Positions 1 through 7,651 of a stretch of DNA of 10,372 nt are shown one piece after another. Position 1 is the stretch's first letter. Every line of letters begins with the position of its first letter. Under the pieces are notes generated by a model. That model ran no database searches, was not told the DNA's origin, and saw only the letters and a program-made list of their open reading frames with translations. The stretch is from the NCBI GenBank assembly GCA_035315125.1, contig DATFYI010000220.1:1-10372 (forward strand), read 5' to 3'. The translations under genes and the position numbers were made by a program. The DNA is from DATFYI01 sp035315125. Lineage in GTDB: Bacteria; Chloroflexota; Anaerolineae; Anaerolineales; Anaerolineaceae.

Positions 1-998
1 ATCTATTGAAAACAATGAGCCCAACCGGTTTTGCTGAAATGGCAATTGACTATACTCGCCAGAATTTAGCTGCTTTTCCCGAATTAGATCTGGTTCAAAC
101 ACGCAAAGGCGCTTTGCTCGCCACATTGTCCGGTCAGCGCCAGGACCGGCCGCGTGCTTTGACTGCCCACGTAGATACTCTGGGCGCAATGGTAAAGGAA
201 ATCAAGTCCAATGGCCGGCTCAAGCTTAGCCAGATCGGTGGATATTCCTGGAATGTCATCGAAGGTGAAGGATGTACCGTCTGTACAAGCGACGATCAAC
301 GCATTCGCGGCTCAATCTTGCTGGAAAAAGCATCGGCTCACGTCTTTGGAGTTGAAGTTTCCGAAAGCAAGCGAGATGAAAAAACGATGGAAGTCCGGCT
401 GGATATCCGCACAACCAGCCCTGAAGAAACACGGGCCGCCGGTATTCAGGTTGGAGATTTCGTTTGCTTCGATCCGCGTGTAGAAGTAGTCAATGGATTT
501 ATCCGTTCACGGCACCTGGATGATAAAGCCGGCGTGGCTGTCCTGGTGACCGCTGTAAAGGCTATGCATGAGGCCGGTTTGAAACCGGTTCAGAAAAGTT
601 ATCTACTCATCAGTAACTTCGAAGAAGTCGGGCACGGAGCAGCAACGGGTATTCCAGCTGAGGTAACTGAGCTGCTGGTAGTCGACATGGCTGCTGTAGG
701 GCAAGGCCAGACCTCGGATGAATTTCATACCACCCTGTGTGTTAAAGACTCGCAAGGACCTTACGATTATGGTATGTCTCAGCATCTGCGCCAGTTGGCC
801 GTTAACGAAAACATCCCGTATCAAGTTGATATCTATCCTCATTATGGCTCGGACGGTGGCGCTTTTTGGCGAGCCGGGGGCGACGCGGCCGAAGCCCTGA
901 TTGGTCCTGGGGTAGATGCTTCGCATAATTATGAACGCACCCACCTGGACGGACTGGTAGCCACGACCCAATGGGTTCTGGCTTACCTGCTCAATTAA
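1..998 (+). CDS. M42 family metallo-aminopeptidase, 5' end outside window
   Basis: Probable cytosolic di-metal aminopeptidase of the M42 (TET/FrvX/PepA-like) family, which trims peptides inside large self-compartmentalised particles. Counting the TTG at 6 as residue 1, the metal and catalytic set is complete: H55 and D57 in AHVDT, bridging D172 in RHLDDKAG, the E206-E207 pair in NFEEVGHG, D227 in VVDMAA and H313 near the C-terminus. The spacing fits PhTET2-type enzymes, in which the first His is near residue 68, so about a dozen N-terminal residues seem to be missing. The frame is open to the left edge (CTA at 3-5), and the residues there read LLKTMSPTG, which resembles the family's internal 'L..SPTG' opening. 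The TTG at 6 and ATG at 15 are therefore probably internal codons and the true start lies upstream of the window. It is followed after 80 bases by a membrane-protein gene on the same strand. Family call is firm; the natural substrate is not known. Confidence 0.9.
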   Translation, partial: LLKTMSPTGFAEMAIDYTRQNLAAFPELDLVQTRKGALLATLSGQRQDRPRALTAHVDTLGAMVKEIKSNGRLKLSQIGGYSWNVIEGEGCTVCTSDDQRIRGSILLEKASAHVFGVEVSESKRDEKTMEVRLDIRTTSPEETRAAGIQVGDFVCFDPRVEVVNGFIRSRHLDDKAGVAVLVTAVKAMHEAGLKPVQKSYLLISNFEEVGHGAATGIPAEVTELLVVDMAAVGQGQTSDEFHTTLCVKDSQGPYDYGMSQHLRQLAVNENIPYQVDIYPHYGSDGGAFWRAGGDAAEALIGPGVDASHNYERTHLDGLVATTQWVLAYLLN

Positions 999-1064
999 TA
1001 TTTTAGATCCAGCCTGATTTATCCTGCAGAATCTTTCTCTCAGTAACATTTGTTGGAACAAAAG

Positions 1065-1070
1065 AAGGAG
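1065..1070 (+). promoter_or_regulatory. Shine-Dalgarno that places the membrane-protein start at ATT 1079
   Basis: AAGGAG at 1065-1070 lies 8 bases before an ATT codon at 1079, which opens the reading frame of the following membrane protein. The frame has no ATG, GTG or TTG between the in-frame stop TAG at 1004 and TTG 1166. No comparable ribosome-binding site precedes TTG 1166. This site decides the start choice. Confidence 0.6.
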
Positions 1071-1078
1071 AAAAAGCC

Positions 1079-2572
1079 ATTAAAACGGTCAAACGTGCAT
1101 TAACTTATATTGAAGACGTCATCCAGGCGCTTTTCAACGTTCAGGCCGAGCGGGCGATCAAGTGGTTGGCTCCGGTCTGGATAATTGGCCTTTTCCTGGC
1201 AGGCGCTTTGTTGTGGGCAAAGATCTTTAATTTCGGCAATATCCCCTTCGATTACCTGGATTGGGCCGAAGTTTCAGCCGCCCGCCTGGCTTTCGTCCGC
1301 AACGCAGTTATGACCGGCCAACTTCCACTGCACATGCCGGATGCATCGGCTCTGCGCAATGTAACCGACCGTTTTATGGCCATTCCCGACGTCATCCTTT
1401 CACCACAAATGCTGCTGATGCCGTTTATGAGCGTCGGCCAGTTTGTGGCCTTCGATAACATCCTGTTGTACTTGCTGGGTAGCTGGGGATTACTCTGGTT
1501 CCGGCGTAAATATAACCTTTCGCTGATGGCATTTACGGTACTTTTCTTGTTATTTAATTTCAACGGCCATATCGTGGCACATTTTGGTGTTGGTCACGCC
1601 AATTGGGGCGGATATTTTCTTTTCTCCTGGATAGCGGTATTGACCGTAAAGTTGCTGGAAGGCGATCATAGTTGGCGCTGGGTGATGCTGTTTTCGCTGC
1701 TATCATTCTTTATATTATTGCAAGGTTCCTTCCACCAGTTCGTCTGGATATTAATCTTCCTCGGGTTGGTAGGAATCTTATGCTGGAAGCATTTTGCAAC
1801 TGCACTCAAGGCCCTGGTCTGTACCTGTTTGCTCAGCATGGTGCGGCTGCTACCCCCATCTTTGGAGCTGGGAAAATTTGACAACGGTTTCATCACGGGC
1901 TACAGCAGCCTGGGCCATTTGCTGTGGGCCATGGTCACGCCTGTTTCGCCGGCGGATGCTTTCAATATCAGCATCCCCTTCAGTACGGCGCGTTGGTGGG
2001 AATTGGATCTGTATATTGGGGTGGTCGGTGCGGGATTTTTGCTTTTCTTCGGCCTTTTCCGCTGGCTAAAAAACCGTAACAACGGCGCTATCTTTCCAGA
2101 ACTGCTGCTACCCCTTTTCGGTATGGTGTTCCTTTCCATAGGCGATGTTTATAACCTGGTCATGAGGATCCCATTCCCCCTTATTGACGCTGAGCGGGTT
2201 AGCTCAAGGATCATCAGCCTGCCCTTTGTCTTTTTCTTGATCTTTGCGGCAGTTGAATTCCAACGCTGGTTGGATGCTACCGGACGCCAGGCCATTGCCC
2301 TGCGCATCGCTCAACTTGGACTGTTAGGCATCCTGATCAACGACCTGTGGCTGCATATCAAGCTGTGGCAACCCAGCAATGTTGTACTTAATAGCCCGAA
2401 AGAATCGGTCAATTTAGCCATCAAGGTCGTGGCAAACCACCCGGATGCGCCTTATTTCAAAGTGCTGATTATCGGAGCATCCGTCAGCCTGATTGCCCTG
2501 CTCTTTATTCTACTTATGACCTGGCGTGAAAGAAAAACGATATCCGCATCCCAGCCCTCTTCCGCTCTCTAA
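1079..2572 (+). CDS. Polytopic integral membrane protein, GT-C/YfhO-like, function unknown
   Basis: About 497 residues if it starts at ATT 1079, or 468 if at TTG 1166. I do not recognise a named gene. From the ATT start the first 30 residues are a charged, amphipathic cytosolic-looking segment. Roughly ten hydrophobic membrane spans follow to about residue 480, then a short basic and polar tail. After the first span comes an extracytoplasmic-type loop with acidic residues (DYLDWAE, D58 and D61), then the pattern LF.FNGHIVAHFGVGHANWGG (about 158-177) and, late in the protein, an IDAERVSSR motif (about 369-377). This layout resembles GT-C-fold lipid-linked glycosyltransferases and the YfhO family. 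That is an inference from architecture, and no catalytic residue can be assigned. It probably forms an operon with the MFS transporter, whose inferred start lies inside its 3' end. It could equally be an uncharacterised membrane protein unrelated to sugar transfer. Confidence 0.7.
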   Translation: MKTVKRALTYIEDVIQALFNVQAERAIKWLAPVWIIGLFLAGALLWAKIFNFGNIPFDYLDWAEVSAARLAFVRNAVMTGQLPLHMPDASALRNVTDRFMAIPDVILSPQMLLMPFMSVGQFVAFDNILLYLLGSWGLLWFRRKYNLSLMAFTVLFLLFNFNGHIVAHFGVGHANWGGYFLFSWIAVLTVKLLEGDHSWRWVMLFSLLSFFILLQGSFHQFVWILIFLGLVGILCWKHFATALKALVCTCLLSMVRLLPPSLELGKFDNGFITGYSSLGHLLWAMVTPVSPADAFNISIPFSTARWWELDLYIGVVGAGFLLFFGLFRWLKNRNNGAIFPELLLPLFGMVFLSIGDVYNLVMRIPFPLIDAERVSSRIISLPFVFFLIFAAVEFQRWLDATGRQAIALRIAQLGLLGILINDLWLHIKLWQPSNVVLNSPKESVNLAIKVVANHPDAPYFKVLIIGASVSLIALLFILLMTWRERKTISASQPSSAL

Positions 2573-3789
2573 AACAAAGACCCTTTGCACTTTTGTGGAG
2601 CGGCCAAACTGTTTCGCGCCTGGGTGACAGTATTTATCGCCTGGCCCTGGCATGGTGGGTATTAGAAAAAACTGGCTCAGCCGTCGCAATGGGCACCGTC
2701 TTAATATTTTCCATGCTGCCATTGCTCTTATTTGTACTGATCGGTGGTATGGTGGTGGACCGGGTAGACCGAAAGAAGCTGATGCTGTTTTCGGACTTGC
2801 TGCGCGGGCTGGCCGTAGCTATCATCGCATGGTTCGCCTTTGCCAGGTTGTTGGAAGTCTGGCACATCTACCTGCTCAGCATTCTGTTCGGTCTGGTGGA
2901 TGCCTTTTTCCAACCGGCCTATTCTGCTCTGGTGCCCGAAGTAGTCTTACCAACGGATCGCCCCAGCGCGAACTCATTGACCAGCATGAGCGCACAAGTT
3001 ACTGGTGTGGTTGGACCGGCGGTGGGCGCTGCTATCGTGGCTTTTGGGGGAACACCGTTGGCATTTGCTCTGGATGCGGGTTCTTTTATTATTTCCGCTG
3101 CCTGTATTCTACCCATGGTGCAGTGGTCTTATTTTCTCATTCAACAACCATCGTCATCTACAGGCAGCAGCAAGCTGTCGATCAAAACAGCCTGGAAGGA
3201 TATATTGGACGGCCTGAAATTTGTGGCCGGTTCACCATTTTTATGGATTACAATCTCGATTGCCAGTCTTTCCAATATCACCCTGAGCGGTCCTACCGGA
3301 GTGGGCCTGCCATTCCTGGTCAAAGACCATCTCCACGCCGGGGTTGGCCTGCTTGGCGCATTGTATTCATTGTTTTCAGTTGGTTCGGTTATCGGAGCAA
3401 TCTACTATGGCAGTAAAATCCGGCTGCGTCGCCGAGGATTGCTGGCTTATTTTAGCTGGATAATCGGAGCGGGCCTGTTAGCATTCTTCGGCTTGAACAA
3501 AAATATTCTTTTAATCGAAGCTGGCGCGGTGATTATGGGTTTCTGCTTTGCAGGATTTGAGCAGGTCTGGGTGAATTCCTTGCAGGAACTGGTTCCAAAC
3601 GAATTATTGGGGCGAGTGACCAGCCTGGATTATCTGGGCTCCTATGCGCTGCTGCCGGTCGGATACGCCATAACCGGTTGGGCTATTGATCGATTCGGAG
3701 CGTCGCAGGTGTTTTTTGTAGGTGGTCTGATCGGAGTTGCCATTACAATGTTGGGGCTGCTCCATCCGGCCGTACGCCATTTCGATTAA
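2548..3789 (+). CDS. MFS transporter, EntS/MFS_3-like efflux permease
   Basis: Inner-membrane major facilitator permease with about 12 spans, of the branch that includes enterobactin exporter EntS and macrolide-efflux-like proteins; the substrate cannot be told. With the start at ATC 2548 it has 413 residues. Visible family marks are LLWSGQTVSRLGD at the first span, MFS motif A GGMVVDRVDRKK (66-77), FFQPAYSALVPE (about 120-131), a GPAVGA segment in the fifth span, a polar central loop (about 192-220), and QELVPNELLGRV (about 346-357). The frame is open upstream to a TGA at 2527. The residues before TTG 2593 (PALFRSLKQRPFAL) match what precedes the first span in this family, so TTG 2593 is probably too short. 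No ATG, GTG or TTG exists there, so ATC 2548 or ATC 2542 is inferred. It then overlaps the upstream membrane-protein gene by about 25 bases, suggesting translational coupling. Function call is firm to family; the start is uncertain. Confidence 0.87.
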   Translation: MPALFRSLKQRPFALLWSGQTVSRLGDSIYRLALAWWVLEKTGSAVAMGTVLIFSMLPLLLFVLIGGMVVDRVDRKKLMLFSDLLRGLAVAIIAWFAFARLLEVWHIYLLSILFGLVDAFFQPAYSALVPEVVLPTDRPSANSLTSMSAQVTGVVGPAVGAAIVAFGGTPLAFALDAGSFIISAACILPMVQWSYFLIQQPSSSTGSSKLSIKTAWKDILDGLKFVAGSPFLWITISIASLSNITLSGPTGVGLPFLVKDHLHAGVGLLGALYSLFSVGSVIGAIYYGSKIRLRRRGLLAYFSWIIGAGLLAFFGLNKNILLIEAGAVIMGFCFAGFEQVWVNSLQELVPNELLGRVTSLDYLGSYALLPVGYAITGWAIDRFGASQVFFVGGLIGVAITMLGLLHPAVRHFD

Positions 3790-3803
3790 AATAAAGGGGA
3801 CAA

Positions 3804-5060
3804 TTACTTCCGGTAGGTATAATCGCCTTTAATCACCCACTTATAGATGGTAAGCTCGCGTAATCCCATCGGCCCACGGGCGTGCAACCGCTGAGTCGAA
3901 ACGGCCACTTCAGATCCCAAACCGAGCTGCCCGCCATCTGTAAAACGAGTACTGGCATTCACATAAACCGCGGCCGAATCGACCAGGCTGACAAACCGGC
4001 CGGCATTTTCGTCGTTGCGGGTGATTATCCCATCGGAATGACCGGTACTGTGCTCAGCAATATGCTCGATTGCCTCATCCAGGCTATCCACAACTTTTAT
4101 ACCGAGCACCAAAGACAACCATTCTGTGTCGAAATCCTGCGACCCAGCCGGCTGAACAATATCCGAATTGCGGTCGCCTACATACGGAGCCGCGCTGGCG
4201 TGGATTCGGAAAGTGACTCCATCATTTGCCAGGTAATCTACCAGGCGCGGGATAAAAATAGCTGCTATGCTGCGATGAACCAGCACTGTATCCAGCGCGT
4301 TGCAAACCGTGGGGCGTTGAACTTTGGCATTTCGCAGCACCGGCAACGTGGATGACAGGTCAGCGCTTTCGTCTATATACAAATGGCAAATACCAATTCC
4401 GCCCGTAATCACCGGGATCATGCTATTTTCGCGGCAAAAGGTATGCAGCGCTGCTGAACCGCGCGGAATAATCATATCCACAAATTCATACAGTTTGAGC
4501 AGCTCAGTCACCCTGGCCCGATCCGGATCATCGATCAATTGGACTGCATCCACCGGCAATCCACTTTCATCCAGCACAGTACGGATCACTTTTACCAGAA
4601 CCTTATTCGAAGGCAGGGTCTCACTGCCGCCTCTTAATATGACGCTATTACCGGACTTTAATGCCAACCCGGCCACATCTACAGTAACATTCGGTCGAGC
4701 TTCATAAATCACTCCCAAAACGCCAATCGGAACACGCTGCTTATGCACCTGCAGCCCATTAGGCAGGCTAATTTCGTCAAAAATTTCGCCGACCGGGTCA
4801 GTTAATCCGGCAACACTGCGTAAATCATTGATAATGCCGTTTAAACGGTTTTCATCCAGGCTCAGGCGATCCAGTAAAGGATCCGTCAACCCGGCTTGCC
4901 TACCGTCCAAAACATCACGCTGGTTAGCCTCTAAAATTTCCTGGCGATCAGACCACAAGCGGTCTGCGATTTTCAATAATGCCGCATTCTTTTGTTCAGT
5001 GGTTGCCTGAGCCAGTTTTCGGGAAGCCGATCTGGCCTTTTTTCCCATTTCAACTAACAT
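3804..5060 (-). CDS. proA: Gamma-glutamyl phosphate reductase (glutamate-5-semialdehyde dehydrogenase)
   Basis: Second step of proline synthesis: NADPH-dependent reduction of gamma-glutamyl phosphate to glutamate-5-semialdehyde in the cytosol. At 418 residues it has the usual length for ProA. The aldehyde-dehydrogenase-fold signatures are in order: IGVLGVIYEARPNVTVD (112-128), LKSGNSVILRGGSE (134-147), the cofactor-region IPRGS (198-202), catalytic Cys253 in QRPTVCNALDT, HSDGI (341-345), and the ProA C-terminal signature from NASTRFTDGGQLGLGSE to TQRLHARGPMGL (368-400). The segment after IPV reads ITGGIGICH, where I would expect something like VTGVGNCH, a small deviation. It starts at ATG 5060 with GGGAG 7 bases upstream. 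It lies 15 bases downstream of proB, so the labile phosphate intermediate is made and used by co-expressed enzymes. Its end converges on the MFS gene with 14 bases between the stops. Confidence 0.97.
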   Translation of the reverse strand: MLVEMGKKARSASRKLAQATTEQKNAALLKIADRLWSDRQEILEANQRDVLDGRQAGLTDPLLDRLSLDENRLNGIINDLRSVAGLTDPVGEIFDEISLPNGLQVHKQRVPIGVLGVIYEARPNVTVDVAGLALKSGNSVILRGGSETLPSNKVLVKVIRTVLDESGLPVDAVQLIDDPDRARVTELLKLYEFVDMIIPRGSAALHTFCRENSMIPVITGGIGICHLYIDESADLSSTLPVLRNAKVQRPTVCNALDTVLVHRSIAAIFIPRLVDYLANDGVTFRIHASAAPYVGDRNSDIVQPAGSQDFDTEWLSLVLGIKVVDSLDEAIEHIAEHSTGHSDGIITRNDENAGRFVSLVDSAAVYVNASTRFTDGGQLGLGSEVAVSTQRLHARGPMGLRELTIYKWVIKGDYTYRK

Positions 5061-5067
5061 GGTGCCA

Positions 5068-5072
5068 CTCCC
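5068..5072 (-). promoter_or_regulatory. Ribosome-binding site of proA
   Basis: On the minus strand GGGAG sits 7 bases before the ATG at 5060. It lies within the short gap just after the proB stop codon (5076-5078), so proA translation probably follows directly on proB in a shared transcript. Confidence 0.6.
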
Positions 5073-5075
5073 GGT

Positions 5076-6182
5076 TTACAATAAGAGCATGTTATTGCGG
5101 TGAATAACTTCATCCCCGAAAGTATAACCCAATAAGCGTTCGATTTCAGCCGACTGTCGCCCATAGAAGGCAGCCAGATCTTTGGCCGAATAATTTACCA
5201 GCCCTAAAGCAACCTCTTTACCGGATAAGGTCATTATGCGCACCGTATCGCCACGCTCGAATTTCCCTTTGACCTCTTTTACTCCTACCGGCAGCAGGCT
5301 ACCGCCTTGCAAAATTGCCTGGGCTGCCCCATCATCAATTTGCAGGACACCTGACGACTTCTTTCCCGCCAACAAATACCGTTTACGACTTTCCAGAGTT
5401 GTTACCAGCGCTGTAAGACGAGTGCCAAGAGCTTCTCCGGCGGCCACCCGTAGCAGTACGTCCGGATCCATTCCGCCGGCAATCACCACCGTTGTACCCG
5501 AGCGGCGGGCTAAATCGGCTGCGGATAACTTCGTATACATTCCTCCGGTACCTAAAGCGCTGTTTGTTCCTCCCGCAGCTTGCCAAATTTCTGGTGGAAT
5601 TTCTGGTGTATTAATTTCGTCAATCAATCGCGCCCCATTGTCGCGGCGTGGGTCATTTGTAAACAGACCCGGCTGGTCGGTCAACATCACCAACAAATCC
5701 GCTTCGATTAAATTTGCGACCAATGCGGAAAGATTATCGTTATCGCCAAAACGAATCTCATCCGTGGCTACGGTGTCATTTTCATTAATAATCGGGATAA
5801 CCCGCAGGGACAATAAGGCTTCCAGGGTATTGCGAGCATTCAAATAGCGGTGGCGGTCGATTAGATCCGAGCGAGTCAGTAACACCTGGGCTACCGTCTT
5901 ATCGTAAATCCTGAAAAATTGGTCATAAATGCCCATCAAGCGCGGTTGGCCGATGGCCGAGAGCATTTGCTTGGACGGTATAAATTTGGGCAACTCGGGA
6001 AAATTCAAGGCTTGGCGGCCGGTCGCCACAGCCCCGGAAGAAACCAGGATTACTTCACAGCCATCGGCGTGCAGCCTGGCGATCTGACGCACCAGATCTA
6101 AAATGTGCGGCAGCTCCAGAAAGGGTGTACCAGCGGTGAGGGTGGATGTTCCAAATTTGATGACGATTCGCTGGAACACCAT
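5076..6182 (-). CDS. proB: Glutamate 5-kinase with C-terminal PUA domain
   Basis: First committed step of proline synthesis: ATP-dependent phosphorylation of glutamate to gamma-glutamyl phosphate, usually feedback-inhibited by proline. At 368 residues it matches the long ProB form. The amino-acid-kinase domain (about 1-255) shows VIKFGTST with Lys9, VSSGAVATG (47-55), the glutamate-binding loop NENDTVATDEIRFGDND (133-149) with N133, D136, N148 and D149, LTDQPGLFTNDPR (167-179), and GTGGMYTKL with Lys218. These positions are within one residue of the E. coli enzyme. Residues about 277-365 form the PUA domain, with SSGVLQIDDGAAQAI and an LLPVGV stretch. The start is ATG 6182, preceded by AAAGGA (6190-6195) at 7 bases, overlapping the end of the citrate synthase gene. 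The gap to citrate synthase is 3 bases and to proA 15 bases, so the three genes are almost certainly one operon. Confidence 0.97.
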   Translation of the reverse strand: MVFQRIVIKFGTSTLTAGTPFLELPHILDLVRQIARLHADGCEVILVSSGAVATGRQALNFPELPKFIPSKQMLSAIGQPRLMGIYDQFFRIYDKTVAQVLLTRSDLIDRHRYLNARNTLEALLSLRVIPIINENDTVATDEIRFGDNDNLSALVANLIEADLLVMLTDQPGLFTNDPRRDNGARLIDEINTPEIPPEIWQAAGGTNSALGTGGMYTKLSAADLARRSGTTVVIAGGMDPDVLLRVAAGEALGTRLTALVTTLESRKRYLLAGKKSSGVLQIDDGAAQAILQGGSLLPVGVKEVKGKFERGDTVRIMTLSGKEVALGLVNYSAKDLAAFYGRQSAEIERLLGYTFGDEVIHRNNMLLL

Positions 6183-6185
6183 AGA

Positions 6186-7571
6186 CTAATCCTTTTCAAT
6201 CATTTCCTCAAGCATTTTCGTTGTCAGACTCTTTGGCCGTTCGATCGGTTTGCCAAGCGCGCGAGCCCAGATGGCATGGGCGGATAAACCCAGATTACGG
6301 CTAACGCCAAATAAAACGGTATAAATATCAAATTCCCGCACTCCATAATGATATTGCATGGTGCCATTGATCGCATCTACATTTGGCCATGGGTTTTTCA
6401 CTTTGCCAAACTTACTTAAAATAGGAGGTAGAACATCATAAACTAAATTCACAAGCTGGAAAAGCTCATCTTCCGGCATGTATTTCTTACCAAATTCAAG
6501 CTGGGCAGTAAAGCGTGGGTCGGTTACCCGCAAAACGGCATGGCCATAGCCAGGTATTACAACCCCGGCATCCAGGGTTTGCTGGAGGTAGACCTGCAAT
6601 GTTTCACGGCTGGGCAACTCCGGAAAATCTGCTTTAACACTTAACAGCCAGCGCAAGCACTCCTGGTTGGCCAGTCCGTGCAGCGGTCCAGCCAAACCAT
6701 TCATACCCGCTGAACAGGCATAATAAACATCCGAGAGGGCCGAAGCAACCAGATGAGAGGCATGAGCGCTGACATTAGCTCCTTCATGGTCGGAATGCAG
6801 CACAAAGAATAAACGGCAGAGTTCCTGATATTCATGATCATCGCCTTTGCCGATCATATGGGCAAAGTTTGCGCTCCAGTCCAGCGAGGGATCGGGTGGG
6901 ATGAAATTCCCATCGCGGAATTTCTTGTTGTAAATATAGGCGGCAATGCTGGGTAGTTTGGCCGTCAGACTCATGCTGTCTTCGAGGTAACCTTCCCAAT
7001 AATCTGTTTTTGCCAGGCCCTGAGAATACAAACGCGAAAAAACCGATTCGTGTTGCATGGCTAAAATAGCCTGCGAGAATAGTGCCATTGGATGACTATC
7101 TGCCGGCATGGCATTCAGCACGTCAAATACATAACCGGGCACCTCCAAATGTTTTTTCCATTCGTCCTCAACCAACAAGGCATCATCCAGTGTGGGCATT
7201 TCATTTACAAGCAGTAAATAATATAAGCCACCTGCCAATGGATAATCCGAACCGGCCGCTTTGGGTAATTTTTCAAGCACTTCGGGAATAGTGTAGCCCC
7301 TCAAGCGGATCCCTTCCACAGGATCTACGTAGGAGATGTCGCTGACCTGGATTTGGACGTCACGAATACCGCGATAAATTTGTTCAACCGTTACATCGCA
7401 AACCTTAAAAGAACCTTTCTCCTTTAATAATCGATCGACGCGTTCCCTCCAGGCCGGCAGTTGGTCGCCAATGCGCTGGCAAATGACCGTTTTGCAATCA
7501 TCATTTGGTCGATTGATCATCCTTTTTTGCCATACAGGTATCGGTACTTTTGTCTGAGGTTCTACAGTCAT
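6186..7571 (-). CDS. Citrate synthase, eukaryote/mitochondrial type
   Basis: Condenses acetyl-CoA with oxaloacetate to citrate, the entry to the TCA cycle. The 461-residue protein resembles mitochondrial Si-citrate synthase far more than the usual shorter bacterial GltA or CitZ. It shows LDWSANFAHM (230-239), HSDHEGANVSAH (259-270), MNGLAGPLHGLANQE (290-304), PGYGHAVLRVTDPR (340-353), NPWPNVDAINGTM (393-405) and YTVLFGVSRNLG (417-428). The catalytic triad is H298, H344 and D399. The spacings of 46 and 55 residues equal those of His274, His320 and Asp375 in the pig enzyme. Citrate synthases of this eukaryote-like class are known in bacteria such as Geobacter, where they serve the TCA cycle. 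The start is ATG 7571 with AAGGAG (7580-7585) 8 bases upstream. It lies 80 bases after an IclR-type regulator and 3 bases before proB, suggesting a role in feeding glutamate and proline synthesis. There is no sign of an organelle-type targeting peptide. Confidence 0.96.
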   Translation of the reverse strand: MTVEPQTKVPIPVWQKRMINRPNDDCKTVICQRIGDQLPAWRERVDRLLKEKGSFKVCDVTVEQIYRGIRDVQIQVSDISYVDPVEGIRLRGYTIPEVLEKLPKAAGSDYPLAGGLYYLLLVNEMPTLDDALLVEDEWKKHLEVPGYVFDVLNAMPADSHPMALFSQAILAMQHESVFSRLYSQGLAKTDYWEGYLEDSMSLTAKLPSIAAYIYNKKFRDGNFIPPDPSLDWSANFAHMIGKGDDHEYQELCRLFFVLHSDHEGANVSAHASHLVASALSDVYYACSAGMNGLAGPLHGLANQECLRWLLSVKADFPELPSRETLQVYLQQTLDAGVVIPGYGHAVLRVTDPRFTAQLEFGKKYMPEDELFQLVNLVYDVLPPILSKFGKVKNPWPNVDAINGTMQYHYGVREFDIYTVLFGVSRNLGLSAHAIWARALGKPIERPKSLTTKMLEEMIEKD

Positions 7572-7651
7572 GTCACACGCTCCTTAAACAGTTTTAATAG
7601 CTCGTCACAATTCTCAAATAATATAATGAAGAGTGGCGGCCTGGTTGACGA
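7572..7651 (-). other. 80-base gap between iclR and citrate synthase genes
   Basis: Read on the minus strand it contains AT-rich stretches (around 7616-7627) and the strong AAGGAG ribosome-binding site of the citrate synthase gene (7580-7585). I find no convincing -35/-10 pair and no hairpin followed by a T-run. Read-through from the regulator's promoter is therefore possible, but a separate promoter cannot be excluded. Confidence 0.4.

Noticed and set aside
574..588. CCGGTTT-G-AAACCGG palindrome in the peptidase gene
   Set aside because: It lies within well-conserved coding sequence (EAGLKPVQ) and has no loop, no T-run and no promoter context; most likely chance codon usage.
603..1061. Long open frame on the minus strand opposite the peptidase gene
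   Set aside because: The plus-strand frame has complete M42 catalytic motifs; the antisense frame has no recognisable features and no ribosome-binding site, so it is a coding shadow.
1049..1062. Small hairpin TTTGT-TGGA-ACAAA before the membrane-protein ribosome-binding site
   Set aside because: Only five A/T-rich pairs and no following T-run on the plus strand; too weak to be called a terminator or regulatory structure.
2652..3416. 254-codon open frame overlapping the MFS gene in another frame
   Set aside because: Its translation is low-complexity and Arg/Trp/Cys-rich with no domain; the overlapping MFS frame carries clear family motifs.
3790..3831. Possible bidirectional terminator between the convergent MFS and proA genes (TAAAGG with CCTTTA)
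   Set aside because: A 6-base stem with a loop of nearly 30 bases that reaches into proA coding sequence; not a credible intrinsic terminator.
5586..5608. Tandem 11-base repeat (AATTTCTGGTG twice) in proB
   Set aside because: It encodes the in-frame PEI-P-PEI segment in a variable surface region and looks like a local codon duplication without wider meaning.
7622..7627. TATAAT on the plus strand between iclR and citrate synthase
   Set aside because: No -35 at a suitable distance and it would point antisense into iclR with no gene to serve; probably chance in AT-rich DNA.
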